A stretch of DNA of 64,000 bases from Chlamydiales bacterium (GTDB lineage Bacteria; Chlamydiota; Chlamydiia; Chlamydiales; Simkaniaceae), in the NCBI GenBank assembly GCA_024233395.1, contig JACKPR010000004.1, positions 62,001 through 126,000 on the forward strand. Direction: 5' to 3'. The notes under the pieces are model-generated. The model did not search any database, was not told the DNA's origin, and saw only the letters and a list, made by a program, of their open reading frames with translations. Made by a program: the position numbers and the translations under genes. Numbering within the stretch: the stretch's first letter is position 1; each line of letters opens with the position of its first letter. This document shows, piece after piece, positions 34,580 to 43,442 of this stretch.

Positions 34580-36645
34580 TTTTTGAATTTTCGATTGCAC
34601 GCAAATACCTCATCCCGAGGAAAAAGCAGCTATCGATGTCGCTCATAGCCCTGATGTCAGTCGGGGTTATTTCATTAGTAGTCTGGCTAGTTCTCGTCTT
34701 CCTATCGGTCACTGATGGGATCGAAAAGAATTGGCTTAAAAAACTCACCTCTCTCAATGCTCCTATTCGGATCACACCCACAGAGGATTATTACCATTCC
34801 TACTATTATCAAGTGGATGGAATTAGTCAGGAATCTGACTATACCTACAAAAGTATTGGAGAAAAAGCATCTAGTTTACTCACCGACCCTTACTCGCCAG
34901 AATATGATCAAGAAGTCCCTAAACGATGGCCCGAAAAGTTATGCAATACAGATGGATCAACGAAGGATCTCGTTAAAGAAACCTTTCATGTTCTTCAAGG
35001 GTTGAACCTTCCCGCACAAGATTACGAAATTTCTGGCGCCGTATTAAAACTCCGCATGGTTCGGCCTCAAGGGATTCTTTTTTCTGGAACTCAAGAAAAG
35101 GGGCAAGGCTATCTCACACAAGTATCCTATATCTCGACTTTTAGTGGAAAGAGTCCAGAGCTTCCGAGTTTAATTGACCCTCCCCGCTCAGAAGATTTGA
35201 ACCATCTTTTCTTTTTAGCAGATGTCTCCTCGAGAGGGGTCAGCGAAGATTCTCCAGATGACCTTGTAGAAGTTTCTGCATCTGATTTTCAAAAAAGATT
35301 GAAAACGCTTCTTACTCACATCACCATCAAGCAAATGGAAACAACTTCCCATCGATGGCAAGCACTAGCTGCTCTAATCCCAGAAGGAATTGAGTTTGAT
35401 GTCTATGCGCCGATTAAGCATAAACAAGTTTCTCAAGTAGTTTTCCCCATTCATCAAAAGGAATGCAGCGGAAAAATCATTAAAAAACAAGGGCGTTTTC
35501 ATTACATGGGACGTGATGGAAGTAGTCATGATGTCAGTCTTTCTGTTCCTCTATTTATAGAGGGAAGAATGTCTATGGAAGTAGACCTATGTCCAACAAA
35601 TTTGAATGAAGTACGCTCTTTGAGTGATCTACGTTTTGAAGTAAAAACAGTCCTTCAAGGGATTCCTTTAGAAGGACAAGTTCCATGGGAAGGCCTTGAG
35701 ATCAAAAAAGGGCAAGTAAAAACGCATTTTGAGAAAACACCTGAAATTACCCCTTTATGGCCTTACTTTGTCGGAAACGAAGCTTTTCTACCTAAGACCG
35801 AGACCCCAGCTGTTGTTCTCCCCAAACACTTTCAAAATAGCGGGGTTCAAATAGGAGATATTGGATATTTTTCGTATGGAGCTGCAACAAGTAGTTCGGT
35901 TCAAGAACAACGTCTTCCTGTAACAGTTTGTGGCTTTTATGATCCTGGTGTCATGGCGATTGGTGCAAAGGTGATTCTAACAAGTCCGGAACTCCCCCAC
36001 ACGATTAATGCCGCTTCTCAATCAATGATTGATCCTAATATGGTTAATGGAATTCAAGTCTATTTGGGAGATTTATCTGCAGCAAAGGAAATGAAAAGAA
36101 AAATTGAGGCTGCATTTGAAGAGCAAGGACTCTCCTCTTATTGGAAAGTGACAACATTTCATGAGTATGACTTTGCTAAAGATCTTCTCCAACAATTTCA
36201 AAGCGATAAATATCTCTTCACTTTAATCGGAGTGATTGTTCTTCTTGTTGCTTGCAGTAATATCATCTCTCTTTTAGTTATCTTAGTGAATGATAAACGA
36301 AAAGAAATCGCCATCCTCAGTGCCATGGGAGCTTCTAAGAAAAGTATCGCTATTATCTTTACCCTTTGTGGGGGCATTATGGGAATGCTTAGCACTCTCA
36401 TTGGAACGATTGCAGCGATGCTGACCCTTCATAATATTGATAGTGTCGTGAGCTTCTTGAGTTTCTTACAAGGACATGAGGCTTTTAATACTGTCTTTTA
36501 TGGAAAATCTCTTCCGAATCAGTTAAGTCACCACGCATTGATCTTTATTTTGATTGCAACACCGATTATTTCTCTTCTTGCCGGTCTAGTCCCCGCCTTA
36601 AAGGCTACAAAACTCCATCCTTCTCAAATCCTGAGGTCCGAATGA
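34576..36645 (+). CDS. lolE: Lipoprotein-releasing ABC transporter permease (LolC/LolE-like)
   Basis: A 689-residue inner-membrane permease of the FtsX/MacB type. One span lies near the N-terminus (MSLIALMSVGVISLVVWLVLV region, about 22-45), followed by a periplasmic domain of about 480 residues, larger than in E. coli LolE. Three C-terminal spans begin with LFTLIGVIVLLVACSNIISL, then LVNDKRKEIAILSAMGASKK (the conserved coupling loop) and a final LAGLVPALKATKLHPSQILR. It starts with GTG overlapping the rpmG stop and overlaps the ATPase gene by 4 bp. Together they would extract lipoproteins for transport to the outer membrane. Confidence 0.9.
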   Translation: MIFEFSIARKYLIPRKKQLSMSLIALMSVGVISLVVWLVLVFLSVTDGIEKNWLKKLTSLNAPIRITPTEDYYHSYYYQVDGISQESDYTYKSIGEKASSLLTDPYSPEYDQEVPKRWPEKLCNTDGSTKDLVKETFHVLQGLNLPAQDYEISGAVLKLRMVRPQGILFSGTQEKGQGYLTQVSYISTFSGKSPELPSLIDPPRSEDLNHLFFLADVSSRGVSEDSPDDLVEVSASDFQKRLKTLLTHITIKQMETTSHRWQALAALIPEGIEFDVYAPIKHKQVSQVVFPIHQKECSGKIIKKQGRFHYMGRDGSSHDVSLSVPLFIEGRMSMEVDLCPTNLNEVRSLSDLRFEVKTVLQGIPLEGQVPWEGLEIKKGQVKTHFEKTPEITPLWPYFVGNEAFLPKTETPAVVLPKHFQNSGVQIGDIGYFSYGAATSSSVQEQRLPVTVCGFYDPGVMAIGAKVILTSPELPHTINAASQSMIDPNMVNGIQVYLGDLSAAKEMKRKIEAAFEEQGLSSYWKVTTFHEYDFAKDLLQQFQSDKYLFTLIGVIVLLVACSNIISLLVILVNDKRKEIAILSAMGASKKSIAIIFTLCGGIMGMLSTLIGTIAAMLTLHNIDSVVSFLSFLQGHEAFNTVFYGKSLPNQLSHHALIFILIATPIISLLAGLVPALKATKLHPSQILRSE

Positions 36646-37301
36646 TTATCCTCAAAGCAGAAAATTTAAAGAAGGTTTTTATCAGCCCTGGAAAGTGTGA
36701 AATCTTAAAGGGGGTTTCCTTAACCGTACATGAGGGTGAAACCATCGCAATTATGGGCCCTTCAGGAGTGGGGAAAAGTACACTTCTCCATATTTTAGGG
36801 ACCCTTGATACTCCCTCAGAAGGAACTCTAGAAATTGCGGGGAAGAACGCCCTAAGTCCTCAAGCAGCAACTTTGCGGAATCAGCACATTGGGTTCATCT
36901 TCCAAAACTATAACCTTCTTGATGAATACTCAGTCATTGATAATGTCTTAATGCCAACAAAAATTGCACGAATAAGTGGCAAGGAAGATCTTGCAAAAAA
37001 ACTCCTTCGAGAGGTTGGGTTAAAGGATCATATGCATCATTTAGCTAAACAACTTTCTGGTGGAGAAAAACAACGGGCAGCCATAGCTCGAGCTCTTTGT
37101 AATAATCCAGACCTCATTCTTGCTGATGAACCAACAGGCAATCTTGATGATGCAAACTCCGTAAGAATTCATGAACTCTTAATCTCTTCTGCTAAAACGC
37201 TGAATAAGGGGCTGATTGTAGTCACCCATGACCATGAACTAGCCAAACAGTGTGATGTTATTTATACTTTGCACGACGGCCACCTGGAGAAAAATAAATG
37301 A
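36642..37301 (+). CDS. lolD: Lipoprotein-releasing system ATP-binding protein
   Basis: A 219-residue ABC ATPase. Walker A is GPSGVGKST, the Q-loop lies in FIFQNYNLLDEYS, the signature is LSGGEKQR, Walker B is LILADEPTGNLD, and the switch histidine is in VVTHDHELA. The closest group is LolD/MacB/FtsE. It pairs with the permease encoded immediately upstream (ATGA overlap). It also overlaps the start of ugd by 4 bp, so ugd is read from the same message. Confidence 0.95.
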   Translation: MIILKAENLKKVFISPGKCEILKGVSLTVHEGETIAIMGPSGVGKSTLLHILGTLDTPSEGTLEIAGKNALSPQAATLRNQHIGFIFQNYNLLDEYSVIDNVLMPTKIARISGKEDLAKKLLREVGLKDHMHHLAKQLSGGEKQRAAIARALCNNPDLILADEPTGNLDDANSVRIHELLISSAKTLNKGLIVVTHDHELAKQCDVIYTLHDGHLEKNK

Positions 37302-38725
37302 ATATTCTAGTCATTGGAGTTGGATATGTTGGGTTAGTCACGGGCACCTGTTTTGCAGAGATGGGACACCATGTGACTTGCTTAGATATTGACAAGGGTA
37401 AGATTGACCGGTTAGCTAAGGGAGAGATCCCCTTCTATGAACCGGGGCTCAAAGAACTCGTCTCCCGAAATACCTCGGCAAAAAGACTCGAGTTTACAAC
37501 AAGTTATGAAGCGGCAAAAACAGCCGAAGTTATTTTCATTGCAGTTGGAACCCCACCCCAAAAAAATGGGGCAGCAAATCTCAGCTATGTCGAATCAGCA
37601 GCACGCTCCTTAGCAAAGCATTTAACCCAGTATGCTGTGATTGTTAATAAATCAACAGTTCCTGTTGGAACTGCGCGGAAACTTAAGCAAGTCCTTAGAG
37701 ATTCGTTAGCAGAAAGAGAGATTAACATCCCTTTTGACATCATTTCATGCCCTGAATTTTTGAAGGAAGGATCTGCCATAGATGATTGCATGAAACCTGA
37801 TCGGATCATTATTGGAAGTGATAGTGAAAAAGCAACTCGGATTTTAAAACGATTATACTCTTCATTTACCTTTAATCATGACCGAATCCTCATTATGGAT
37901 ATTGAATCCGCAGAGCTCACTAAATATGCTTCAAATGCCATGCTTGCCACCCGAATATCTTTTATGAATGAACTCTCAGGAATTTGCGAAAAAGTGGGAG
38001 CTAATATTAATCAAGTACGTCTCGGAATGAGTGGAGACCATCGGATTGGATACCACTTCCTTTATGCGGGAGCGGGTTATGGAGGCTCTTGCTTTCCTAA
38101 GGATATTCGAGCCCTTTGCGCAATTGCAGAAGATCTTGGATGTGAAACTCCCTTGCTTGAAGCTGTTGACGCAGTTAATGAGAAACAAAAAAAACGACTC
38201 TCCAAACGCGTTTCCGATTATTTCTCAAAAAAAGGGGGGGTCAAAGGAAAAACCATAGCAATTTGGGGACTCTCGTTTAAACCAAATACCGATGATATGC
38301 GAGAAGCTCCCTCTTTAACACTCATTCATTCTCTCCTCAAGAAAGGGGCAAACCTTCGCGTCTATGATCCTATCGCGATGGATAATGCAAAAAAAGAACT
38401 TAAGGGAAAAAAACAAATCCGCTTTTGTTTGAATGAATATCAAGCAGCACAGAGTGCAGATGCCATTATTCTCATGACCGAATGGAAACAATTCCGGTTT
38501 GTAAACTTAAAAACTGTTTTAACAAAAATGCGTGGCAGGGCATTCTTTGATGGTAGAAACCAATACCATCCTAAGGAAATGGCACTCAAAGGATTTCATT
38601 ATGTTGGAGTCGGAATCCCAAAGACATCTACCAATCTTTTAAGGGAGCTCCGTTCTGCTGATCGAAAGAAGGAACTTAAATATGGCACAAGCGCATTTGA
38701 AATCGACCCTGCATTTGTTGATTAA
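37298..38725 (+). CDS. ugd: UDP-glucose 6-dehydrogenase
   Basis: A 475-residue enzyme that oxidises UDP-glucose to UDP-glucuronate with two NAD+. The Rossmann start is MNILVIGVGYVGLVTGTCFA. Other motifs are STVPVGTARKLK, CPEFLKEGSAIDDCMKPDRI, and the catalytic cysteine in GAGYGGSCFPKDIRAL; the C-terminal domain has WGLSFKPNTDDMREAPS. It is linked to lolD by a 4-bp overlap. Its final 44 bp overlap the prenyl synthase gene in another frame. A sugar transferase and galE follow, so the region probably makes a surface glycan. Classical Chlamydia do not carry it, as far as I know. Confidence 0.96.
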   Translation: MNILVIGVGYVGLVTGTCFAEMGHHVTCLDIDKGKIDRLAKGEIPFYEPGLKELVSRNTSAKRLEFTTSYEAAKTAEVIFIAVGTPPQKNGAANLSYVESAARSLAKHLTQYAVIVNKSTVPVGTARKLKQVLRDSLAEREINIPFDIISCPEFLKEGSAIDDCMKPDRIIIGSDSEKATRILKRLYSSFTFNHDRILIMDIESAELTKYASNAMLATRISFMNELSGICEKVGANINQVRLGMSGDHRIGYHFLYAGAGYGGSCFPKDIRALCAIAEDLGCETPLLEAVDAVNEKQKKRLSKRVSDYFSKKGGVKGKTIAIWGLSFKPNTDDMREAPSLTLIHSLLKKGANLRVYDPIAMDNAKKELKGKKQIRFCLNEYQAAQSADAIILMTEWKQFRFVNLKTVLTKMRGRAFFDGRNQYHPKEMALKGFHYVGVGIPKTSTNLLRELRSADRKKELKYGTSAFEIDPAFVD

Positions 38726-39530
38726 TGAACGGTTAAATCAACTCATTCCTGAAAAAGATACTCCTCAATCCCTACTATATGAAGCTGCTCGCTATTCCCT
38801 TCTCCTTCCTGGAAAAAGACTCCGCCCCCTTCTCCTTCTAAAGGTCCTCGAAGACTACGGAGTCTCTATAGAAAAGGGACTTGATGCTGCAGCCGCAATT
38901 GAAATGATTCACACATACTCCTTAATCCATGATGATCTGCCCTGTATGGACGATGATGATCTCCGAAGAGGAAAACCCTCTCTCCACAAAGTTTATGGTG
39001 AAGGTCAAGCTGTTCTTGCTGGAGATTTTCTTTTAACTTATGCCTTTGAAGTCCTTGCAAAAAGCTCTCTTCCTAGAGAAGTCATCACAATCATTGCTAA
39101 AGCTGCAGGAGGAGATGGAATGATTGGAGGACAAGTTGTTGATCTTCTCTTAGAAGAAACAAATCCCGATTGGGATACCCTTCTCTTTATGTATTTAGGG
39201 AAAACCGCTGCTCTTTTTTCTGCAGCCTTAGAATGTGGAGCTGTCATCAGCGGTGTTTCTTATTCGGAACAAGCAGCTTTTAGAAATGCCGGAAAGTATT
39301 TTGGAATTGCCTTTCAAATTCATGACGATATTCTCGATGTCACTTCGGACGAAAAAACTCTTGGAAAACCTATTTTTTCCGACGCAAAGAATAAGAAATC
39401 AACCTGTCTCTCACTTTTTGGACTAGAAAAAGCCAAGCAATTTGCCTCTTCTTTCCTTGAAAAAGCTTTAAATAGCTTACCTCAACAAGCTTTAAAAGTT
39501 CATAAACTCCTCCAGTTTGAAAAATATTGA
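38682..39530 (+). CDS. ispA: Polyprenyl (farnesyl/geranylgeranyl-type) diphosphate synthase
   Basis: A 282-residue trans-prenyltransferase that condenses IPP with allylic diphosphates. The first Asp-rich motif is DDLPCMDDDDLRRGKPSLHK and the second is FQIHDDILDVTSDEKTLGKP; LPGKRLRPLLLL supplies the substrate arginines. The residues before the first motif (EMIHTYSLIHDD) fit a short-chain, IspA-like enzyme. The ATG lies 44 bp inside the end of ugd. The enzyme uses precursors of the pathway that includes ispG at 5855. Confidence 0.93.
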   Translation: MAQAHLKSTLHLLINERLNQLIPEKDTPQSLLYEAARYSLLLPGKRLRPLLLLKVLEDYGVSIEKGLDAAAAIEMIHTYSLIHDDLPCMDDDDLRRGKPSLHKVYGEGQAVLAGDFLLTYAFEVLAKSSLPREVITIIAKAAGGDGMIGGQVVDLLLEETNPDWDTLLFMYLGKTAALFSAALECGAVISGVSYSEQAAFRNAGKYFGIAFQIHDDILDVTSDEKTLGKPIFSDAKNKKSTCLSLFGLEKAKQFASSFLEKALNSLPQQALKVHKLLQFEKY

Positions 39531-39552
39531 AAGACATGAGAAAATAGCGCAC

Positions 39553-40212
39553 ATGGAACTCACTATAGAAAAACAACTGCACCCTTTCTATCCTTTTTTT
39601 AAGCGCCTTTTTGATATTGTATTTAGTCTTGCCTTCGTTATCATCTTCTCCCCTGTCTACCTTATGATTGCTCTCTTAATAAAACTCGACTCAAGAGGGC
39701 CTATTTTTTATGTTGGGAAGCGCCTAGGAAAAGGGAAAAAACATATCAAAATTTATAAATTTCGAACGATGTATATCGATGCTGAAGAGCGCCTTGAAGA
39801 GATGTTAAAAAAAGATCCCAAAATGGAAGAAGAATGGAATGTTTATCAAAAGCTTCAAGAGGATCCTCGGTGTACAACGGTTGGAAAATTCTTAAGAAAA
39901 ACTTCTCTTGATGAATTCCCCCAATTTTTTAATGTTTTACAAGGAGACCTGAGCGTTGTAGGACCAAGACCTCATTATATCTATGAACTTGAGGAAAAAG
40001 AAAACAGTCCCTTAAAAAAATATGCGCATCGCGTTCTTTCTGTAAAACCAGGAATTACAGGGCTATGGCAAATCTCTGGACGGAGCCATCTCTCTTATGA
40101 GGATCGCGTGGAACTCGATAGTCTCTACTGCAAAAAACAATCCTTTTTCTATGATCTTTATGTTGTTTTAAAAACAATTCCCCTCGTTTTACTATCCCGT
40201 GGAGCTGTATGA
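39553..40212 (+). CDS. Bacterial sugar transferase (undecaprenyl-phosphate glycosyl-1-phosphate transferase)
   Basis: A 219-residue initiating glycosyltransferase of the WbaP/PglC group. The N-terminal membrane hairpin is FKRLFDIVFSLAFVIIFSPV plus LMIALLIKLDSRGPIFY. Conserved motifs follow: KIYKFRTM, GKFLRKTSLDEFPQFFNVL, DLSVVGPRPH and VKPGITGLWQISGRS. It transfers a sugar-1-phosphate from UDP-sugar to undecaprenyl phosphate to start a polysaccharide or glycan. ATG 39553 is preferred over an upstream TTG at 39517. galE starts inside its stop codon (ATGA overlap). Together with ugd and galE it suggests a glycan pathway. Confidence 0.92.
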   Translation: MELTIEKQLHPFYPFFKRLFDIVFSLAFVIIFSPVYLMIALLIKLDSRGPIFYVGKRLGKGKKHIKIYKFRTMYIDAEERLEEMLKKDPKMEEEWNVYQKLQEDPRCTTVGKFLRKTSLDEFPQFFNVLQGDLSVVGPRPHYIYELEEKENSPLKKYAHRVLSVKPGITGLWQISGRSHLSYEDRVELDSLYCKKQSFFYDLYVVLKTIPLVLLSRGAV

Positions 40213-41198
40213 ACCTATCTCACATGAAAGCTGTTCTTGTGACTGGAGGTGCAGGGTACATTGGAAGCCATATCTGCAAAGCCCTTGCTAAGAAGGGATA
40301 CCTTCCTGTTACCGTTGATAATCTCTCGACTGGAAATCGGCAAGCTGTCAAATGGGGACCGTTTTTTGAAGGAGACATTGGAGATCAAAAGCTCATTAAA
40401 AGCCTTCTAGAAGCGCATCCTATTTGTGGAACCATCCACTTGGCAGCCTACTCAAATGTCCGAGAATCTCAACAGATTCCTCTCAAATATTACCAAAATA
40501 ATGTAGGCAGTACTCTGAAACTTCTTGAGGTTCTTCTTGAAAAGAAGATTGCTCCTTTTGTTTTTTCAAGCACCTGTGCTGTTTATGGTATGCCTCAAAA
40601 AGTTCCCATAGAGGAGACCCATCCGAAAAATCCGATTAACCCTTATGGAGAATCCAAGTTAATGGTAGAAAAAGTTCTCCAAACAATCCCCGATCTCGAT
40701 TACGCTATTTTACGCTACTTCAATGCTGCGGGAGCTGATTTAGAAGGCGACATTGGAGAATCCCATGATCCAGAAACGCATTTAATCCCTCTTCTAATCC
40801 AAACAGCTCTTGGGAAAAGAGAAACATTTACATTGAATGGAGACGATCATGAAACAGAAGATGGAACCCCCATTCGAGATTTTATTCATGTCACCGATTT
40901 AGCTCATGCACATATCCTTGCTTTTGAAAAATTATTAGAAGAAAAGGAGAGTCTTGTCCTAAATCTAGGAACAGGAAAGGGTTACTCTGTTCAGGATGTC
41001 ATTTCTTATATTGAAGAGAAAGCGGAAGGCAAAATCCCCATCGTTAAGGGGCAGCGATTTCCAGGAGATCCTCCTACTTTGATTGCCAATGGAACAAAAG
41101 CAATGAAAACCCTTCATTGGAAACCTTCCTTAGACCTTTCTAAAATGATTGAAACTGCCTGGAATTGGCATCAACAAAGTGTTGAGATCGGAGTATGA
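40209..41198 (+). CDS. galE: UDP-glucose 4-epimerase
   Basis: A 329-residue extended short-chain dehydrogenase. The NAD-binding loop is VTGGAGYIGSHICKAL, followed by the catalytic SSTCAVYG and YGESKLMVEK (YxxxK), and LRYFNAAGAD and GDDHETEDGTPIRDFIHV. It interconverts UDP-glucose and UDP-galactose. It is coupled by 4 bp to the sugar transferase. Its first 11 bases (ATGAACCTATC) match the terminus of the palindromic repeat family, and the inverted counterpart lies 18 bp after its stop (41229-41240), so the gene is bracketed by repeat-end sequences. Confidence 0.95.
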   Translation: MNLSHMKAVLVTGGAGYIGSHICKALAKKGYLPVTVDNLSTGNRQAVKWGPFFEGDIGDQKLIKSLLEAHPICGTIHLAAYSNVRESQQIPLKYYQNNVGSTLKLLEVLLEKKIAPFVFSSTCAVYGMPQKVPIEETHPKNPINPYGESKLMVEKVLQTIPDLDYAILRYFNAAGADLEGDIGESHDPETHLIPLLIQTALGKRETFTLNGDDHETEDGTPIRDFIHVTDLAHAHILAFEKLLEEKESLVLNLGTGKGYSVQDVISYIEEKAEGKIPIVKGQRFPGDPPTLIANGTKAMKTLHWKPSLDLSKMIETAWNWHQQSVEIGV

Positions 41199-41212
41199 GC
41201 CCATCCAAAACT

Positions 41213-41240
41213 AAATCCTTTAATTCTGGATAGGTTCATG
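41213..41240. repeat. Solo end of the nested palindromic repeat family
   Basis: The sequence CCTTTAATTCTGGATAGGTT (41217 onward) ends in CATG and closely matches the right outer arm of copy A (CTTTAATTCAGAATAGGTTC). No opposite arm or core is found nearby, so it is an isolated end. The last three bases before position 41241 supply the ATG of the following mreD-like gene (41238). Confidence 0.55.
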
Positions 41241-41762
41241 AAGCGACAAAAAACATGGCCATTTTTTCTTATCGCTCTATTCTTTGCTCTTACCCCTCTT
41301 TTTCCCGTCCTCCCTTTTTCCCCATACCTCGCTATCCTATATCGACGGAGTGAATGGATAAAAGCCCTTTGGGTTTCAGCTCTTTGTGGTTTCGTTCTAG
41401 ACCTTCTTTCTACATCCCCTTTTGGTCTTCATGCTTTGCAAATGCTTTTAGTCACGCTTCTTTTATATCGTCTGCGCATTTATTTTGTTGATAAACCCAT
41501 AGGACTCGCATCCTATACAGCTCTTATTTCATTGGCATCGACCCTACTTTCCCGCTTCTCATTAATTTTTTATGATTCCAGTCTTCCCTTTACCTTTAAA
41601 GGACTAATTACCGATTTTATCCTGATGCCCCTTGGAGATGCTCTGTATGCCTTTCTCTTTTTCTCTTGTCCATTCATCCTCTATCAGTTACTTCGAAAAC
41701 TTTACTTTCACTTCCTTTTTTTGAAAAAAGAAATTAATAAGAAGAAAGAAGAGCATTCTTAA
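41238..41762 (+). CDS. mreD: MreD-like membrane protein
   Basis: A 174-residue hydrophobic protein with five predicted spans. The pattern FPVLPFSPYLAILYRRSEW, ALCGFVLDLLSTSPFGLHAL and a basic last loop resembles rod-shape protein MreD (GLxxDLxxxxPxGxxA motif), a partner of MreB/MreC in peptidoglycan synthesis. Chlamydiae rely on MreB for division, so a MreD-like partner is plausible. Similarity is judged by motif and topology only. The start codon lies in a repeat-end sequence. The C-terminus is highly charged (KKEINKKKEEHS). Confidence 0.6.
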   Translation: MKRQKTWPFFLIALFFALTPLFPVLPFSPYLAILYRRSEWIKALWVSALCGFVLDLLSTSPFGLHALQMLLVTLLLYRLRIYFVDKPIGLASYTALISLASTLLSRFSLIFYDSSLPFTFKGLITDFILMPLGDALYAFLFFSCPFILYQLLRKLYFHFLFLKKEINKKKEEHS

Positions 41763-41776
41763 AAGACCTTATAATC

Positions 41777-42610
41777 ATGCATGAAGAACTCGATCTCCCT
41801 CATCTCCTTCGTTCACGCCTCACTATGGTAGCCACACTTTCTGCACTGAAAGCGGGAAAAATTCTGCGGAAAGGTTTTGGAACAGCCATGCACTTTGAAA
41901 ATAAGGAAGGACGCCATAACCTTGTCACTGAATGGGATAAAAAATCAGAAGCCGTCATTATTGAATCCATTAAAGCCCATTTCCCCGATCATCATTTTCT
42001 TGCTGAAGAAAGTGGAGAATCTGGAGAAAAAAGAAATGGGATCCAGTGGATCATTGATCCTCTTGATGGAACAGTTAATTTTGCCCATAAAATCCCAATA
42101 TTCTCAGTGAGTATTGCTGCGACTTTTCAGTCTGAGATTTTAGCCGGTGTTGTTTACAACCCTTTAGTCGATGAACTTTTTATTGCTGAAAAGGGAAATG
42201 GCGCCTATCTCAATGGAGAAAGACTGAAGGTTACAGAAACTGCTGTCCTAGATAGTGCAATTGCAGCGACAGGGTTTCCTTATAATGTTCATGAAAATCC
42301 CCTCCATTGCTTGGACCATTTTAATTGTTTTGCTAAAATGGGCCTCCCCATACGGCGAATGGGTTCTGCAGCTCTTGATTTAAGCTATTTGGCAGCCGGT
42401 CGATTTGATTCTTTTTGGGAAGTTTCTCTTCAACCTTGGGATTATGCAGCCGGAAAGCTTTTAATAGAGGAAGCAGGAGGCACCTTTACCAATTTTGAAG
42501 GAAAGCCCTATACTTCTTTCAAAGAAGGCCCTATCATCGCTTCAAATGGAATATTACATGACCAAATGGTCAAAAAAATACAGGCGACGATGAAACATGC
42601 AGCTGATTGA
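41777..42610 (+). CDS. suhB: Inositol monophosphatase family protein (SuhB-like)
   Basis: A 277-residue Mg2+-dependent sugar phosphatase. Motifs are FLAEESGESG (metal ligand Glu), WIIDPLDGTVNF (metal-binding DPLDGT) and the C-terminal QPWDYAAGKLLIEEAGG. It hydrolyses inositol-1-phosphate or a related phosphomonoester; SuhB may also act in rRNA antitermination. It lies 14 bp after the mreD-like gene and overlaps folD by 14 bp, so it belongs to the same plus-strand unit. Confidence 0.93.
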   Translation: MHEELDLPHLLRSRLTMVATLSALKAGKILRKGFGTAMHFENKEGRHNLVTEWDKKSEAVIIESIKAHFPDHHFLAEESGESGEKRNGIQWIIDPLDGTVNFAHKIPIFSVSIAATFQSEILAGVVYNPLVDELFIAEKGNGAYLNGERLKVTETAVLDSAIAATGFPYNVHENPLHCLDHFNCFAKMGLPIRRMGSAALDLSYLAAGRFDSFWEVSLQPWDYAAGKLLIEEAGGTFTNFEGKPYTSFKEGPIIASNGILHDQMVKKIQATMKHAAD

Positions 42611-43442
42611 TGGAAAGAAAATAGCACAAGAATTTCGACAAAAACTTAAAACTCAAATCGAAACAATCTCTGGGCGAAAGCCAGGACTCGCCTTTATTCT
42701 TATCGGAAAAGATCCTGCCTCGCAGGCTTATGTTCGAATGAAGAAAAAAGGATGCCAAGATGTCGGAATCCATTCGGAAATACTTGAGCTTCCTGAAAAA
42801 ATTTCTCAAGATGACCTTCTTAAAGAAATCCATCGCCTCAATCAAGATGAGGCGATCGACGGAATCCTTGTTCAACAACCCCTTCCAAAGCAAATCTCAG
42901 TAACAGCTATTGTCGAAGCTACCGATCCAGAAAAAGATGTCGATGGATTTCATCCTATGAATATGGGACGTCTTCTTCTCGGTGAAAAAGGAGGCTTTGC
43001 AGCCTGCACTCCTCTTGGAGTTGTTAAACTTCTGCAAAAAAGTGGAGTTGAAACCAAAGGAAAACATGCTGTGATTATCGGAAGGAGTAATATTGTCGGG
43101 AAACCTCTAGCTGCACTCCTCGTTCAAAAAGGGGTCGACTGTACAGTCACTCTAGCACATAGAGAAACAACGAATCTTGCTGAGGTTTGCCAGCAGGGTG
43201 ATATTCTCATTGCAGCTGTAGGAAAAGCTCATTTTATTAAAGAGAATATGGTCAAAAAAGGTGCCATAGTCATCGATGTAGGAATCAATAGAACCGATCA
43301 TGGACTTGTCGGTGATGTCGATTTTGAAAGAGTCAAAGAAAAAGCACAAGCCATCACTCCAGTACCTGGCGGCGTTGGCCCTATGACAATTGCGATGCTT
43401 CTTTCTAACACCTATGATAGTTATAAAAAACGATGCGGATAA
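42597..43442 (+). CDS. folD: Bifunctional methylenetetrahydrofolate dehydrogenase/cyclohydrolase
   Basis: A 281-residue FolD. It starts MQLIDGKKIAQEFRQKLK and has KPGLAFILIGKDPASQAYVR with YVRMKKK (catalytic Lys region), GILVQQPLP, PEKDVDGFHPMNMGRL, the NADP-binding VIIGRSNIVGKPLAALL, and the end motif TPVPGGVGPMTIAMLL. It interconverts methylene- and formyl-THF for one-carbon metabolism. It overlaps suhB by 14 bp and apbE by 10 bp. FolD next to an ApbE-like protein is the arrangement I recall from Chlamydia. Confidence 0.96.
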   Translation: MQLIDGKKIAQEFRQKLKTQIETISGRKPGLAFILIGKDPASQAYVRMKKKGCQDVGIHSEILELPEKISQDDLLKEIHRLNQDEAIDGILVQQPLPKQISVTAIVEATDPEKDVDGFHPMNMGRLLLGEKGGFAACTPLGVVKLLQKSGVETKGKHAVIIGRSNIVGKPLAALLVQKGVDCTVTLAHRETTNLAEVCQQGDILIAAVGKAHFIKENMVKKGAIVIDVGINRTDHGLVGDVDFERVKEKAQAITPVPGGVGPMTIAMLLSNTYDSYKKRCG

